From an uncultured Bacilli bacterium (lineage in GTDB: Bacteria; Bacillota_I; Bacilli_A; RF39; UBA660): DNA of 6,628 bases. Both the position numbers and the translations under genes were made by a program. Positions 1 through 5,795 of the stretch are shown in pieces (positions within the stretch are counted from its first letter, which is position 1; the number at the start of each line of letters is the position of its first letter). The notes below the pieces were generated by a model. The model was not told the DNA's origin and searched no databases. It saw only the letters and a list, made by a program, of their open reading frames with translations. The stretch spans positions 1 to 6,628 of the forward strand of contig CANQHB010000049.1 of assembly GCA_947623755.1 (NCBI GenBank). Reading direction: 5' to 3'.

Positions 1-2066
1 CCCTCATCTTTGGTAATAAAACTTCTAATAACGGCATGGGGACAAACAAAACTACACCTTCCACACTCTATACAATTTTCTTTAATCCATTTAGGGGCCA
101 CTTTGTTAACTTGTCTTTTTTCAAACCGACTAAGGCCATTAGGAAATGTTCCGTCTTTAAAGGGTTCTAATTCTTTAACTGTTAAAGTATCTCCTAAACG
201 ATGATTAATTTTACTTATAACGTCTAACTTTTCTTCTAAACTAGCTGTATCATCTAAAGTAATATTTATTTTAACTACATTTTTTAAAGCTTCCTTTATG
301 GCTTTTATATTACTATTAATTACATTTTCACCCTTATTTTTAAAAGTATCTTTAATTCCCTCTTCTAAAATAGTTAAAGCCTCATTTACTTTTAAAGTAT
401 TTAAAATAACCATTTCCATTATTTTACTAATTTTTCCTCTTATTTTATTATCTTCCGCTATTTTAGAGGCATCAATTAAATATACAGCTATATCTCTTTC
501 TTTTAGGATTTTCTTTATCTTACTACTTAAAAAATCATTTATTTCTTTTTCAGTTAAATGGGTATTAATAATTAATGTTCCTTTTTCTTTAATATTAGAA
601 ACTATCTGAAATTTTTTAAAATATTCTTCTTTGGTGACAACTATTAAACTAGGTCTTGTAATATAATAGGGAGCTTCTATTTTCTTCTTGCCAAATCTTA
701 AATTACTAACGGTAACTCCCCCAGATTTTTTAGAATCATAAGAAAAATAGCCATTAACAAAATAATTTTTCTGACCCATTATTTTTAAAATATCTTTCGA
801 ACAACTTACCATACCATCCGAACCAAAACCATATATAAGTAAATCTTTAGTATCTAACTCAATCTCATAATCTTCTTTTGGTAAACTAGTATGGGTAACG
901 TCATCAACAATACTTATTGTAAAGTTATTTTTTAATTTTGTATCTAACATTGTAAAGACACTTTTAATATCCGCCGGCGTTGTATTTTTACTAGAAAGAC
1001 CATATCTACCTCCGACTATATTAATATCTTTATCTTTAAGAGCACTTACTATATCTAAATAAAGAGGCTCTCCATTCGAACCAGCTTCTTTCGTTCTATC
1101 TAAAACTGCAATATTTTTAACTGTTTTTGGTAACACGTCTAATAAATACTTAACACTAAATGGTCGATATAAATGCACTGTAATTAACCCATATTTATGG
1201 CCTTTTTTAGCTTCTTCATCTATTACTAACTTAATGGTATCACATACACTTCCCATCGCAACAATTATATTGGTCGCTTTAGTATCTCCATAATAAGTAA
1301 ATGGTTTATAATTAGTTCCCATTATTTTATTTATTTCTTGCATGTAATTATTTACCATATCTGGTAAATTATTATAGGCAGTATTTCTGGCTTCCTGAGT
1401 TTGAAAATAAATATCTTCATTAAAAGCCATACCTTTTTGAATACCTGATTCTAAATTTAAAGCTCTATTTTTAAATTTATCAATCTCTTCCCACGGAATA
1501 ATATCTTTTAATTTATGAATATCTAATTCTTTTATTGAACTTATCTCATGACTAGTTCTAAAGCCATCAAAAAAATGTAAGAACGGAATACTTCCTTTAA
1601 TTGCTGATAAATGGGCAACCGCGGCCAAATTTTGACAATCATTTACATTACATGAAGAAATGATAGCAAATCCGGTTGCTCTAGTCGCATAAATATCACT
1701 ATGGTCTCCAAAAATAGATAAAGCATTAGTAGCGACTGTCCTAGCAGCAACATGAATTACCCCTGGAAGCATTTCCCCGGCAATTTTATACATATTAGGT
1801 ATCATTAATAGTAATCCTTGACTTGCTGTAAAAGTAGAAGCTAAACTACCACTAATTAAAGCTCCATGAAAAGCCCCCGCCGCGCCAGCTTCACTTTGCA
1901 TTTCAATTAATTTTACTTTATCTTGAAATAAATTTTCTTTATCTTGTCTTAAATTATCTATATTAGAAGCCATAGGACTAGATGGGGTAATTGGATATAT
2001 TGAACAAAGTTCACTAAAATAATAGGCTATATCACTACAAGCTTTGTTACCATCACATATTTTCAT
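1..2066 (-). CDS. nifJ: Pyruvate:ferredoxin (flavodoxin) oxidoreductase, N-terminal 688 residues, cut by the window edge
   Basis: Cytoplasmic enzyme that oxidatively decarboxylates pyruvate to acetyl-CoA and CO2 and reduces ferredoxin or flavodoxin; central to anaerobic energy metabolism. The frame is open from the ATG at 2064-2066 to the left edge with no stop or frameshift. It gives 688 of the roughly 1170 residues usual for the single-chain enzyme. Seen in order: the N-terminal pyruvate/TPP domain with YPITPSS (Thr27), QSEAGA (Glu59), HVAAR (Arg109) and FGDHSD (119-124); domain II with DRTKEAGSNGEPLYLD from residue 323; a gamma-type domain with KSGGVTVSNLRFG; the EKR motif at 649-651; and a first ferredoxin-type cluster site CIECGRCSFVCPH, with cysteines 665, 668, 671 and 675. 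The second cluster site and the C-terminal TPP domain lie outside the window. AGGTGA precedes the start by five bases. Family assignment is very secure. Confidence 0.97.
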   Translation of the reverse strand, partial: MKICDGNKACSDIAYYFSELCSIYPITPSSPMASNIDNLRQDKENLFQDKVKLIEMQSEAGAAGAFHGALISGSLASTFTASQGLLLMIPNMYKIAGEMLPGVIHVAARTVATNALSIFGDHSDIYATRATGFAIISSCNVNDCQNLAAVAHLSAIKGSIPFLHFFDGFRTSHEISSIKELDIHKLKDIIPWEEIDKFKNRALNLESGIQKGMAFNEDIYFQTQEARNTAYNNLPDMVNNYMQEINKIMGTNYKPFTYYGDTKATNIIVAMGSVCDTIKLVIDEEAKKGHKYGLITVHLYRPFSVKYLLDVLPKTVKNIAVLDRTKEAGSNGEPLYLDIVSALKDKDINIVGGRYGLSSKNTTPADIKSVFTMLDTKLKNNFTISIVDDVTHTSLPKEDYEIELDTKDLLIYGFGSDGMVSCSKDILKIMGQKNYFVNGYFSYDSKKSGGVTVSNLRFGKKKIEAPYYITRPSLIVVTKEEYFKKFQIVSNIKEKGTLIINTHLTEKEINDFLSSKIKKILKERDIAVYLIDASKIAEDNKIRGKISKIMEMVILNTLKVNEALTILEEGIKDTFKNKGENVINSNIKAIKEALKNVVKINITLDDTASLEEKLDVISKINHRLGDTLTVKELEPFKDGTFPNGLSRFEKRQVNKVAPKWIKENCIECGRCSFVCPHAVIRSFITKDE

Positions 2067-2083
2067 AAGAATCACCTATTATA

Positions 2084-2112
2084 ATTATAACCATAAATTT
2101 TCAAAATTACAA
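2084..2112 (-). promoter_or_regulatory. Predicted promoter of the pyruvate:ferredoxin oxidoreductase gene
   Basis: On the minus strand, TTGTAA (2107-2112) is followed after 17 bases by a perfect TATAAT (2084-2089). A second TATAAT abuts it at 2078-2083. With a start site near 2077 the leader would be only about 11 nt, and the AGGTGA ribosome binding site (2072-2077) would sit at the extreme 5' end of the mRNA. A start site further upstream is possible but no better -10 was seen there. Confidence 0.55.
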
Positions 2113-2141
2113 TAATTAATCTCTCCTATTTATTTCCTCTA

Positions 2142-2158
2142 AGTCGAATTTTGTCGAA
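2142..2158 (+). promoter_or_regulatory. Tandem Spo0A-like boxes (candidate operator)
   Basis: AGTCGAA (2142-2148), three bases, then TGTCGAA (2152-2158), so the starts are 10 bp apart. The second is an exact match to the Spo0A box consensus TGTCGAA; the first differs at one base. The same start-to-start spacing occurs in the tandem boxes of the Bacillus subtilis abrB promoter. The pair ends 9 bases before the -35 of the plus-strand promoter at 2168 and about 30 bases upstream of the -35 of the minus-strand oxidoreductase promoter. Whether this organism has Spo0A cannot be seen here. Confidence 0.3.
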
Positions 2159-2167
2159 CGCTTTTTC

Positions 2168-2196
2168 TTGGCGATTTCCTATTCCAGTTTTAGAAT
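2168..2196 (+). promoter_or_regulatory. Predicted promoter of the small plus-strand reading frame
   Basis: TTGGCG (2168-2173), a 17-base spacer, then TAGAAT (2191-2196). Each box differs from consensus at no more than two positions, and the spacing is ideal. The start site would fall near 2203-2204, directly before the left arm of the inverted repeat. It is the only good plus-strand promoter I noticed in the window, and it faces against all the neighbouring genes. Confidence 0.5.
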
Positions 2197-2204
2197 AATA
2201 ACTT

Positions 2205-2228
2205 GAACATTTAAGGATGAGTGCCTAC
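2205..2228 (+). repeat. Left arm of an imperfect inverted repeat
   Basis: GAACATTTAAGGA (2205-2217), four unmatched bases, then TGCCTAC (2222-2228). These are the reverse complement of 2422-2434 and 2410-2416, giving 13 + 7 bp around a 4x5 internal loop. The arm starts 8 bases after the plus-strand -10, so it would form the first 24 nt of that transcript. Its inner part, AAGGATGAGTGCCT (2214-2227), can also pair with 2343-2356 inside the small reading frame, with 13 of 14 positions pairing if one G-U is allowed. Confidence 0.8.
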
Positions 2229-2275
2229 TTAGTTTTTCCTTTCCATACTTTTACTGAATTTAGAGGGGGTTATGT

Positions 2276-2285
2276 AAAAGGAGGT
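2276..2285 (+). promoter_or_regulatory. Consensus Shine-Dalgarno site of the small reading frame, possibly masked
   Basis: AAAAGGAGGT is a perfect anti-16S match and ends 8 bases before the ATG at 2294. It is the main reason for believing the small frame is translated. AAAGGA (2277-2282) is exactly complementary to TCCTTT (2237-2242) in the leader, and two G-U pairs could extend the stem over GGAGG. The site could therefore be hidden in a hairpin, as in several type I toxin mRNAs. Confidence 0.6.
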
Positions 2286-2293
2286 ATTAAGTC

Positions 2294-2401
2294 ATGATAA
2301 AAGTAATTTTGTCTGTAATATTATTGTTTGCAACAATAAAAAAGACACTCATTCTTATCAATATTAGGATTAATATTGTCAAGATAAGTGTCTATAAATA
2401 G
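2294..2401 (+). CDS. Putative 35-residue hydrophobic/basic peptide, candidate type I toxin
   Basis: The frame starts MIKVILSVILLFATIKK: a short hydrophobic stretch (about residues 4-15) ended by two lysines. A second Ile- and Leu-rich stretch (19-24) follows, then a basic tail with lysines and an arginine, ending at TAG 2399-2401. There are no acidic residues. Small Ile/Leu-rich, positively charged peptides of this size are typical of type I toxins that insert in the membrane (Fst, TxpA, holin-like toxins), but I do not recognise a specific family. Support comes from the consensus Shine-Dalgarno, an upstream promoter and a convergent antisense transcription unit. The last two thirds of the frame overlap the hairpin that ends the minus-strand RNA, so some of its sequence may be constrained by RNA structure. 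In most holin-like toxins the stop comes soon after the lysines and before the hairpin, so this may be an extended or degenerate copy. It could also be a chance frame. Confidence 0.42.
   Translation: MIKVILSVILLFATIKKTLILINIRINIVKISVYK
2338..2393 (-). terminator. Rho-independent terminator (minus strand) ending the antisense RNA and cysE read-through
   Basis: The outer stem pairs AGACACT (2343-2349) with AGTGTCT (2387-2393). An inner stem pairs AATATTA with TAATATT around GGAT, and CTTATC with GATAAG gives an alternative middle stem. Read on the minus strand, the hairpin is followed by six T (2343-2338). On the plus strand it is followed by TATAAATAG with no T-run, so it looks one-directional. 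Confidence 0.7.
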
Positions 2402-2409
2402 AAATATTC

Positions 2410-2434
2410 GTAGGCATTTAGTCCTTAAATGTTC
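2410..2434 (-). repeat. Right arm of the imperfect inverted repeat
   Basis: Read on the minus strand this is GAACATTTAAGGA, five bases, then TGCCTAC. It begins 9 bases after the minus-strand -10, mirroring the left arm (8 bases after its -10). Both predicted RNAs therefore start with nearly the same leader. In a plus-strand transcript that reaches 2434, the two arms would close the whole mRNA into one long-range stem. Confidence 0.8.
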
Positions 2435-2443
2435 TACATTTTA

Positions 2444-2471
2444 ATTATAACATATTCTAAAGTAATTGCAA
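2444..2471 (-). promoter_or_regulatory. Predicted promoter of the antisense RNA
   Basis: On the minus strand, TTGCAA (2466-2471), a 16-base spacer, then TATAAT (2444-2449) preceded by TGT, which makes an extended -10. The start site would be near 2437. It begins just 4 bases after the cysE stop codon, in a place where no protein gene needs a promoter for more than 370 bases. That favours a small RNA. Confidence 0.6.
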
Positions 2472-2474
2472 TAA

Positions 2475-2957
2475 TTATTTATATATTCCCACCACCACAG
2501 AATTAGCTGGAACATTTTTTAAAACTATCGCTCCGGCCCCAATTAAAGAATTTTGGCCAATCGTAATATTCCCTAAAACTATTGCCCCTGCGCCAATTAC
2601 TACATTATCTTCTATGGTTGGGTGTCTTTTATCTTTATCTTTTCCGGTACCTCCTAAAGTAACTCCATGATAAAGCATAACATTATCTTTAATAATCGTA
2701 GTTTCCCCAATTACCACTCCACAGCCATGGTCGATAAAAAAATTCTTACCAATCTTAGCCCCGGGATGAATTTCTATACCCGTTCTTTTTTTCGCTCTTT
2801 CACTTAAAAATCGAGCTAAAAAATAAAACTTATGTAAATAAAGAAAATGGGCTATTTTATAATAAATATATACTTTAAAAAAAGGATATAAAATAACTTC
2901 AAAATTACTATGTATTGCTGGGTCTTTTTCTTTTATTAAAGTTATTAATTTTTTCAT
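2475..2957 (-). CDS. cysE: Serine O-acetyltransferase, C-terminally short
   Basis: Transfers acetyl from acetyl-CoA to L-serine, making O-acetylserine, the precursor for cysteine synthesis; cytoplasmic, left-handed beta-helix acyltransferase. Seen: an N-terminal helical region (1-58) with DPAIHSNFEVIL and KFYFLARFLSE, close to the Bacillus subtilis protein as I recall it; GIEIHPGAKIG (60-70); the active-site FFIDHG with His77; GVTLGGTG (98-105); RHPT with His112; and hexapeptide repeats to residue 152. The protein stops at 160 with VVVGIYK. Relatives continue through VVGIPG into a longer C-terminal tail (about 217 residues in B. subtilis). That tail is where cysteine feedback and docking to cysteine synthase act in well-studied enzymes, so this version may lack both. 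AAGGGA lies 6 bases before the ATG. A terminator (2980-3003) separates it from yebC; only a weak TATGAT-like -10 follows, so its own promoter is unclear. No cysK or other sulfur gene is present here. Confidence 0.93.
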   Translation of the reverse strand: MKKLITLIKEKDPAIHSNFEVILYPFFKVYIYYKIAHFLYLHKFYFLARFLSERAKKRTGIEIHPGAKIGKNFFIDHGCGVVIGETTIIKDNVMLYHGVTLGGTGKDKDKRHPTIEDNVVIGAGAIVLGNITIGQNSLIGAGAIVLKNVPANSVVVGIYK

Positions 2958-2979
2958 ATAAATCCCTTTATATCATATG

Positions 2980-3003
2980 AAAAAAACTAACTTTTAGTTA
3001 GTT
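2980..3003 (-). terminator. Rho-independent terminator after yebC
   Basis: AACTAAC (2985-2991) and GTTAGTT (2997-3003) form a 7-bp stem, extendable by one A-T pair to leave a 3-base loop. On the minus strand five further T follow the stem (2984-2980). It starts 4 bases after the yebC stop codon. Confidence 0.75.
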
Positions 3004-3006
3004 AAA

Positions 3007-3726
3007 TTATCTATTATTAACATTATGATATATTTCCGTTACATCATCAATTTCATCTAGCATATTATAAAGTTTATCAAATACTTCTAAATCTTCTTGA
3101 CTTAAGTCAACTTTATTTTTAGGATACATTCCTACTTCATCAATTTCATAAGCAACATTACTCTCAATTTTTTCAATTATATCTTTCGTACTATTAATAT
3201 CATTAGGGGCTACACTAACAATAAGCTCACCATCTTCTTTTTCAAATTCTATTGGTTCGATTCCAGCCTCTAATAAAGCTTCAAAAATTTCTTCTTCCTT
3301 TTCCGTTTTAAAAGATACCACAGCTAAATAATCATAATTATATGAAACACTATTATTAACTCCTAAACTTTTATTAACTTTATTAAAAGCCGCTCTAACC
3401 ATTCCCACGGTTCTATTAACATTATCCGTTAAAGTCTTAATAATTAAAGTAGAAGCTCCAGGTCCAAATCCTTCATAAATAACTTCGTGGTAGTCTTCTC
3501 CTCCCACTCCTTTGGCTTTCTCAATAGCTCGGTTAATAATATCACTAGGGACTTGTTCTTTGCGGGCTTTTTCCACCACTCTTTTTAAAAATATATTACT
3601 TTCTAATTCTGGTGTACCTTTTTTTGCCGCTAAATATATTTCTTTAGCATAAGTAGAATAAACTTTTGCTTTCATTGCTCCTGTTTTTTGAATACTTGCT
3701 TTTCTAACTTCATAGGCTCTACCCAT
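3007..3726 (-). CDS. yebC: YebC/PmpR (TACO1) family protein, YeeI type
   Basis: The family was long annotated as a DNA-binding transcriptional regulator. Recent work on bacterial YebC and mitochondrial TACO1 supports a role at the ribosome, relieving stalls at difficult sequences such as proline runs. This copy has 239 residues, normal for the family. It starts MGRAYEVRKASIQKTGAMKAKVYSTYAKEIY, of which the opening MGR, the serine/threonine-lysine stretch and YAKEIYLAAKKG are characteristic. VPSDIINRAIEKAKG follows (about 80-94), then YEGFGPG (105-111) and LTDNVNRT (119-126), which are family signatures. The C-terminal domain is acidic and ends at an asparagine-rich tail. The start is fixed by AAGGAGGG six bases before the ATG. 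It has its own promoter (3754-3782) and terminator (2980-3003), so it is probably a single-gene unit with possible read-through from the patatin gene. Confidence 0.95.
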   Translation of the reverse strand: MGRAYEVRKASIQKTGAMKAKVYSTYAKEIYLAAKKGTPELESNIFLKRVVEKARKEQVPSDIINRAIEKAKGVGGEDYHEVIYEGFGPGASTLIIKTLTDNVNRTVGMVRAAFNKVNKSLGVNNSVSYNYDYLAVVSFKTEKEEEIFEALLEAGIEPIEFEKEDGELIVSVAPNDINSTKDIIEKIESNVAYEIDEVGMYPKNKVDLSQEDLEVFDKLYNMLDEIDDVTEIYHNVNNR

Positions 3727-3753
3727 AAAAATCCCTCCTTAAAAATCTCTAAA

Positions 3754-3782
3754 ATTATAACACTTATCTTTCTATTAGTCTA
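3754..3782 (-). promoter_or_regulatory. Predicted promoter of yebC
   Basis: On the minus strand, TAGACT (3777-3782), 17 bases, then TATAAT (3754-3759) preceded by TGT (extended -10). The -35 overlaps the stop codon and the last bases of the patatin gene. The start site would be near 3747, giving a leader of about 20 nt that carries AAGGAGGG. Confidence 0.55.
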
Positions 3783-4826
3783 GTAATAAGTTTTTAATTT
3801 CCTAACATAATCATAAATAAAATGCTTTTTTACTTCTTTTTTCTTAACAAATCTTAATATTTTTCTAAAGTTATATATTTTATAATAATTAATACTCTCA
3901 TGTTCCATTATGTATTCCATTGCTCTAATGGTTGTATCTTTATAACTATCACTTTTAAAAAAGTCTTTTACTCGCTTATACGTTTTTTCATTAACTTTTC
4001 GATTTAATTTTCGATAATATTTTTCAGAATGCCTTTTAAATACAAATTTTTCGCCATCATAATTTTTAAGCACTCTAATGGCATCATAATAACCCATTTT
4101 AACATTTTCATCTATTCTCTTTGGGTCCAAATCCATTACTTTTCCCAAATTTCTTTTAGATTCAATCACTACTACTTTACTAGAATCATATGGTCTAGAA
4201 ATACCTATTCCATGCACTTTTACTAAATATACTTTTTGATATCCTTTATTTAAAAGCATATTTACAGGTCCTAAATCATAAAATCCCCCATCTAAATAAT
4301 AATTATTATCAATTAACTTTTCTCTTTTAAAAAATGGTAAAAATGAACTAGCTAAAATATAATCTTTTATTTTCTCTTTATTCATATCTTCTTTAAATAA
4401 ATAAAGCGGTTGTAAATCTTTAAATCTTACAGTACATATTCCAAAATCTATTTCACTTTTAAGTAAATCATCAATATTTAAGTAATTATCCAAAACTTCT
4501 TTTAATCCTTTAAGCTCAATTCCTTTGTTTCCTAATATTTTAATAATATTAGCTATCGTTAACTTAAAAAAATCTAAATTAACAATTTTTTCATTCACTA
4601 ATTTTGTAAATTCTTCACTAAATCCAAAAACCTGACCCATGGATAAACTGCGCCAAATCTTGGGTAAATCTTCGCCATGGCCACTTGCGATAACCGCCCC
4701 ATTTAAGGCTCCAATACTAGTTCCGCATACACCATCAAACTTTATTCCAGCCTCATACATGGCCATATAAACCCCTGCTTGATACGAGCCTCTTACGCCT
4801 CCACCTTCTAATGCTAAACCAATCAT
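3780..4826 (-). CDS. Patatin-like phospholipase family protein
   Basis: Predicted serine acyl-hydrolase of the patatin fold (Ser-Asp dyad), acting on phospholipid or other acyl esters; the substrate cannot be told from sequence. Seen: the oxyanion-hole loop LEGGGVRGSYQAG (6-18), the nucleophile elbow GTSIG with Ser37, and the DGG motif with Asp179 (LDGGFYD). All three catalytic elements are intact. The catalytic domain ends near residue 240. The last 85 or so residues are rich in Lys, Arg and Tyr and end in a basic, aromatic tail that could bind anionic membranes. There is no signal peptide, so it is probably cytoplasmic or at the inner membrane face. The ATG overlaps the stop of the epimerase gene (ATGA, 4 bases) and has no good ribosome binding site, so translational coupling to that gene is likely. 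Family assignment is secure, function open. Confidence 0.93.
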   Translation of the reverse strand: MIGLALEGGGVRGSYQAGVYMAMYEAGIKFDGVCGTSIGALNGAVIASGHGEDLPKIWRSLSMGQVFGFSEEFTKLVNEKIVNLDFFKLTIANIIKILGNKGIELKGLKEVLDNYLNIDDLLKSEIDFGICTVRFKDLQPLYLFKEDMNKEKIKDYILASSFLPFFKREKLIDNNYYLDGGFYDLGPVNMLLNKGYQKVYLVKVHGIGISRPYDSSKVVVIESKRNLGKVMDLDPKRIDENVKMGYYDAIRVLKNYDGEKFVFKRHSEKYYRKLNRKVNEKTYKRVKDFFKSDSYKDTTIRAMEYIMEHESINYYKIYNFRKILRFVKKKEVKKHFIYDYVRKLKTYY

Positions 4827-5785
4827 TTTTCTTTTTTAAACTTCTTTCTTATCATAAATCTTAATTTCAATATTCCTATTACAGGTTTAGCTAATATTCT
4901 TGCTCCTAATCTTGTTTTTTTAACACTTCTTTTAAGACGCATATAATAAGAAGCTAATGAATCACTTCGAAAATCCAATATTTCTTCTAATTTATCACTA
5001 TCTAAATATACCTGACCATAAAAGTTTTTATCAATAAATAAATTTAAAAGATATTTAAAACTTAACCCATATATATTTAAAACATTCATTAAAATATTTC
5101 CATATAAATCTTTAAGAGAATCTCCTCCTCCAGCATTAAATACTTTTTTATTTAACTTATCTTGATAACTTAAAGCTCTAACCAACATATAAGCGGCGTC
5201 ATTATCGGTAATGGCTTCTACATAAGTATCTAATTTCATATTATACATAAAGGACCCACTAGAAGGATTGCATAACACTAAAGGTATTCTTATAATCGTA
5301 TATTTCTTTAACTTTTTCGTTATTAATTCTTCCGTTTTTATTTTATTATTGCTATAGTAATCTAACTCAGTTAGTTTCGCTTCACTTTTTACACTAGCGG
5401 TCTCTACCGGTCCATATATCGTCGCAGAAGAAGCATAAACCAAAAAACAATCAGGATTATAAAAATCAATCGCTTTAATTATATTTTCTGTTCCTTTATA
5501 TTCCACCATGTAACTTAAATCTTTTTTAATATCTGCTAAAGGAGGCATAACACTAGCTAAATGAATAATATAATCTTGGTCTTTAACTAAGGCGTCTACT
5601 AAAACCCTATCATTTATATCTCCATAAATAATATTTATTCTTCGGCGATATCTTTTTAATTTTTTAAAATTATTTTTATTTCTTAAATCTATCGCTGTAA
5701 TTTCATATTTTCCTTCACTAAGTAAATACTTTATAACTTTTTGGCCTATTGCCCCGGCCGCCCCTGTGACTAAAACCTTTTCCAT
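4823..5785 (-). CDS. NAD(P)-dependent epimerase/dehydratase (extended SDR) family protein
   Basis: Rossmann-fold oxidoreductase of the extended short-chain dehydrogenase family; relatives act on nucleotide sugars, steroids or other hydroxy compounds. Seen: VLVTGAAGAIG, with the TGxxGxxG nucleotide loop at 7-14; Asp33 at the end of the second strand, which favours NAD over NADP; GDI with Asp56; IIHLAS (73-78); YASSATIYG (117-125); and the catalytic pair YxxxK at Tyr144 and Lys148. At 320 residues it has the usual length. The substrate domain is short, and the last 30 residues form a strongly basic, partly hydrophobic segment (KKTRLGARILAKPV to the terminal KKFKKEK). That segment resembles a peripheral membrane-binding tail. 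AGGAGG precedes the ATG and overlaps the stop of the ZIP gene, so the two are co-translated. I do not recognise the substrate; being paired with a lipase hints at a lipid or envelope role, but this is a guess. Confidence 0.88.
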   Translation of the reverse strand: MEKVLVTGAAGAIGQKVIKYLLSEGKYEITAIDLRNKNNFKKLKRYRRRINIIYGDINDRVLVDALVKDQDYIIHLASVMPPLADIKKDLSYMVEYKGTENIIKAIDFYNPDCFLVYASSATIYGPVETASVKSEAKLTELDYYSNNKIKTEELITKKLKKYTIIRIPLVLCNPSSGSFMYNMKLDTYVEAITDNDAAYMLVRALSYQDKLNKKVFNAGGGDSLKDLYGNILMNVLNIYGLSFKYLLNLFIDKNFYGQVYLDSDKLEEILDFRSDSLASYYMRLKRSVKKTRLGARILAKPVIGILKLRFMIRKKFKKEK

Positions 5786-5795
5786 GTCATACCTC

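Larger units (their letters stand above)
2338..2437 (-). ncRNA. Predicted ~100-nt antisense RNA, candidate antitoxin
   Basis: Its limits come from the minus-strand promoter at 2444-2471 (start site near 2437) and the hairpin plus T-run ending near 2338. It has no open frame with a ribosome binding site. It is fully complementary to 2338-2437, covering codons 16 to stop of the small plus-strand frame and the sequence after it. Its 5' end repeats the 5' end of the plus-strand transcript (GAACATTTAAGGA), so it could compete with that leader for the toxin mRNA's 3' tail. The same RNA might instead be a by-product of a promoter placed after cysE. Both ends are predictions. Confidence 0.45.
2168..2471. 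other. Candidate type I toxin-antitoxin locus (composite)
   Basis: This stretch holds two convergent promoters, one small plus-strand reading frame, one hairpin terminator reading on the minus strand, and an inverted repeat at both predicted transcript starts. It fills most of the 408-base gap between cysE and the oxidoreductase gene; the rest (2067-2167) holds the oxidoreductase promoter and the Spo0A-like boxes. The parts are listed separately. The arrangement matches known type I modules, in which an antisense RNA overlaps the 3' part of a short hydrophobic toxin mRNA. The functional label is an inference from layout, since the peptide itself is not recognised. Confidence 0.45.

Noticed and set aside
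10..204. 64-codon plus-strand frame
   Set aside because: Antisense to the EKR and first iron-sulfur cluster region of the oxidoreductase; no ribosome binding site or recognisable domain.
298..609. 103-codon plus-strand frame rich in Ile, Leu and Phe
   Set aside because: It lies opposite the intact oxidoreductase frame, has no ribosome binding site, and its hydrophobicity is what AT-rich antisense frames give.
1..2066. Frameshift or pseudogene in the oxidoreductase gene
   Set aside because: Conserved motifs at residues 24-30, 323-338, 648-651 and 665-677 are all in one frame with no stop; the gene is only cut by the window edge.
2343..2393. Bidirectional terminator
   Set aside because: The T-run exists only on the minus strand; the plus side continues TATAAATAG, so termination of the plus-strand RNA there is not supported.
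2343..2393. Hairpin as nothing more than the cysE terminator
   Set aside because: It probably does stop cysE read-through, but it lies about 80 bases past the stop codon and after a strong extra promoter, which a simple gene end would not need. Kept as the main alternative to the antisense RNA.
2205..2434. Miniature inverted-repeat transposable element (MITE) of about 230 bp
   Set aside because: The terminal repeats fit, but there is no target-site duplication on either side (aactt versus tacat), and the promoters just outside the arms fit a regulated RNA pair better. A genome-wide copy count could reopen this.
4029..4226. 65-codon plus-strand frame
   Set aside because: Shadow of the patatin gene, with no start signals.
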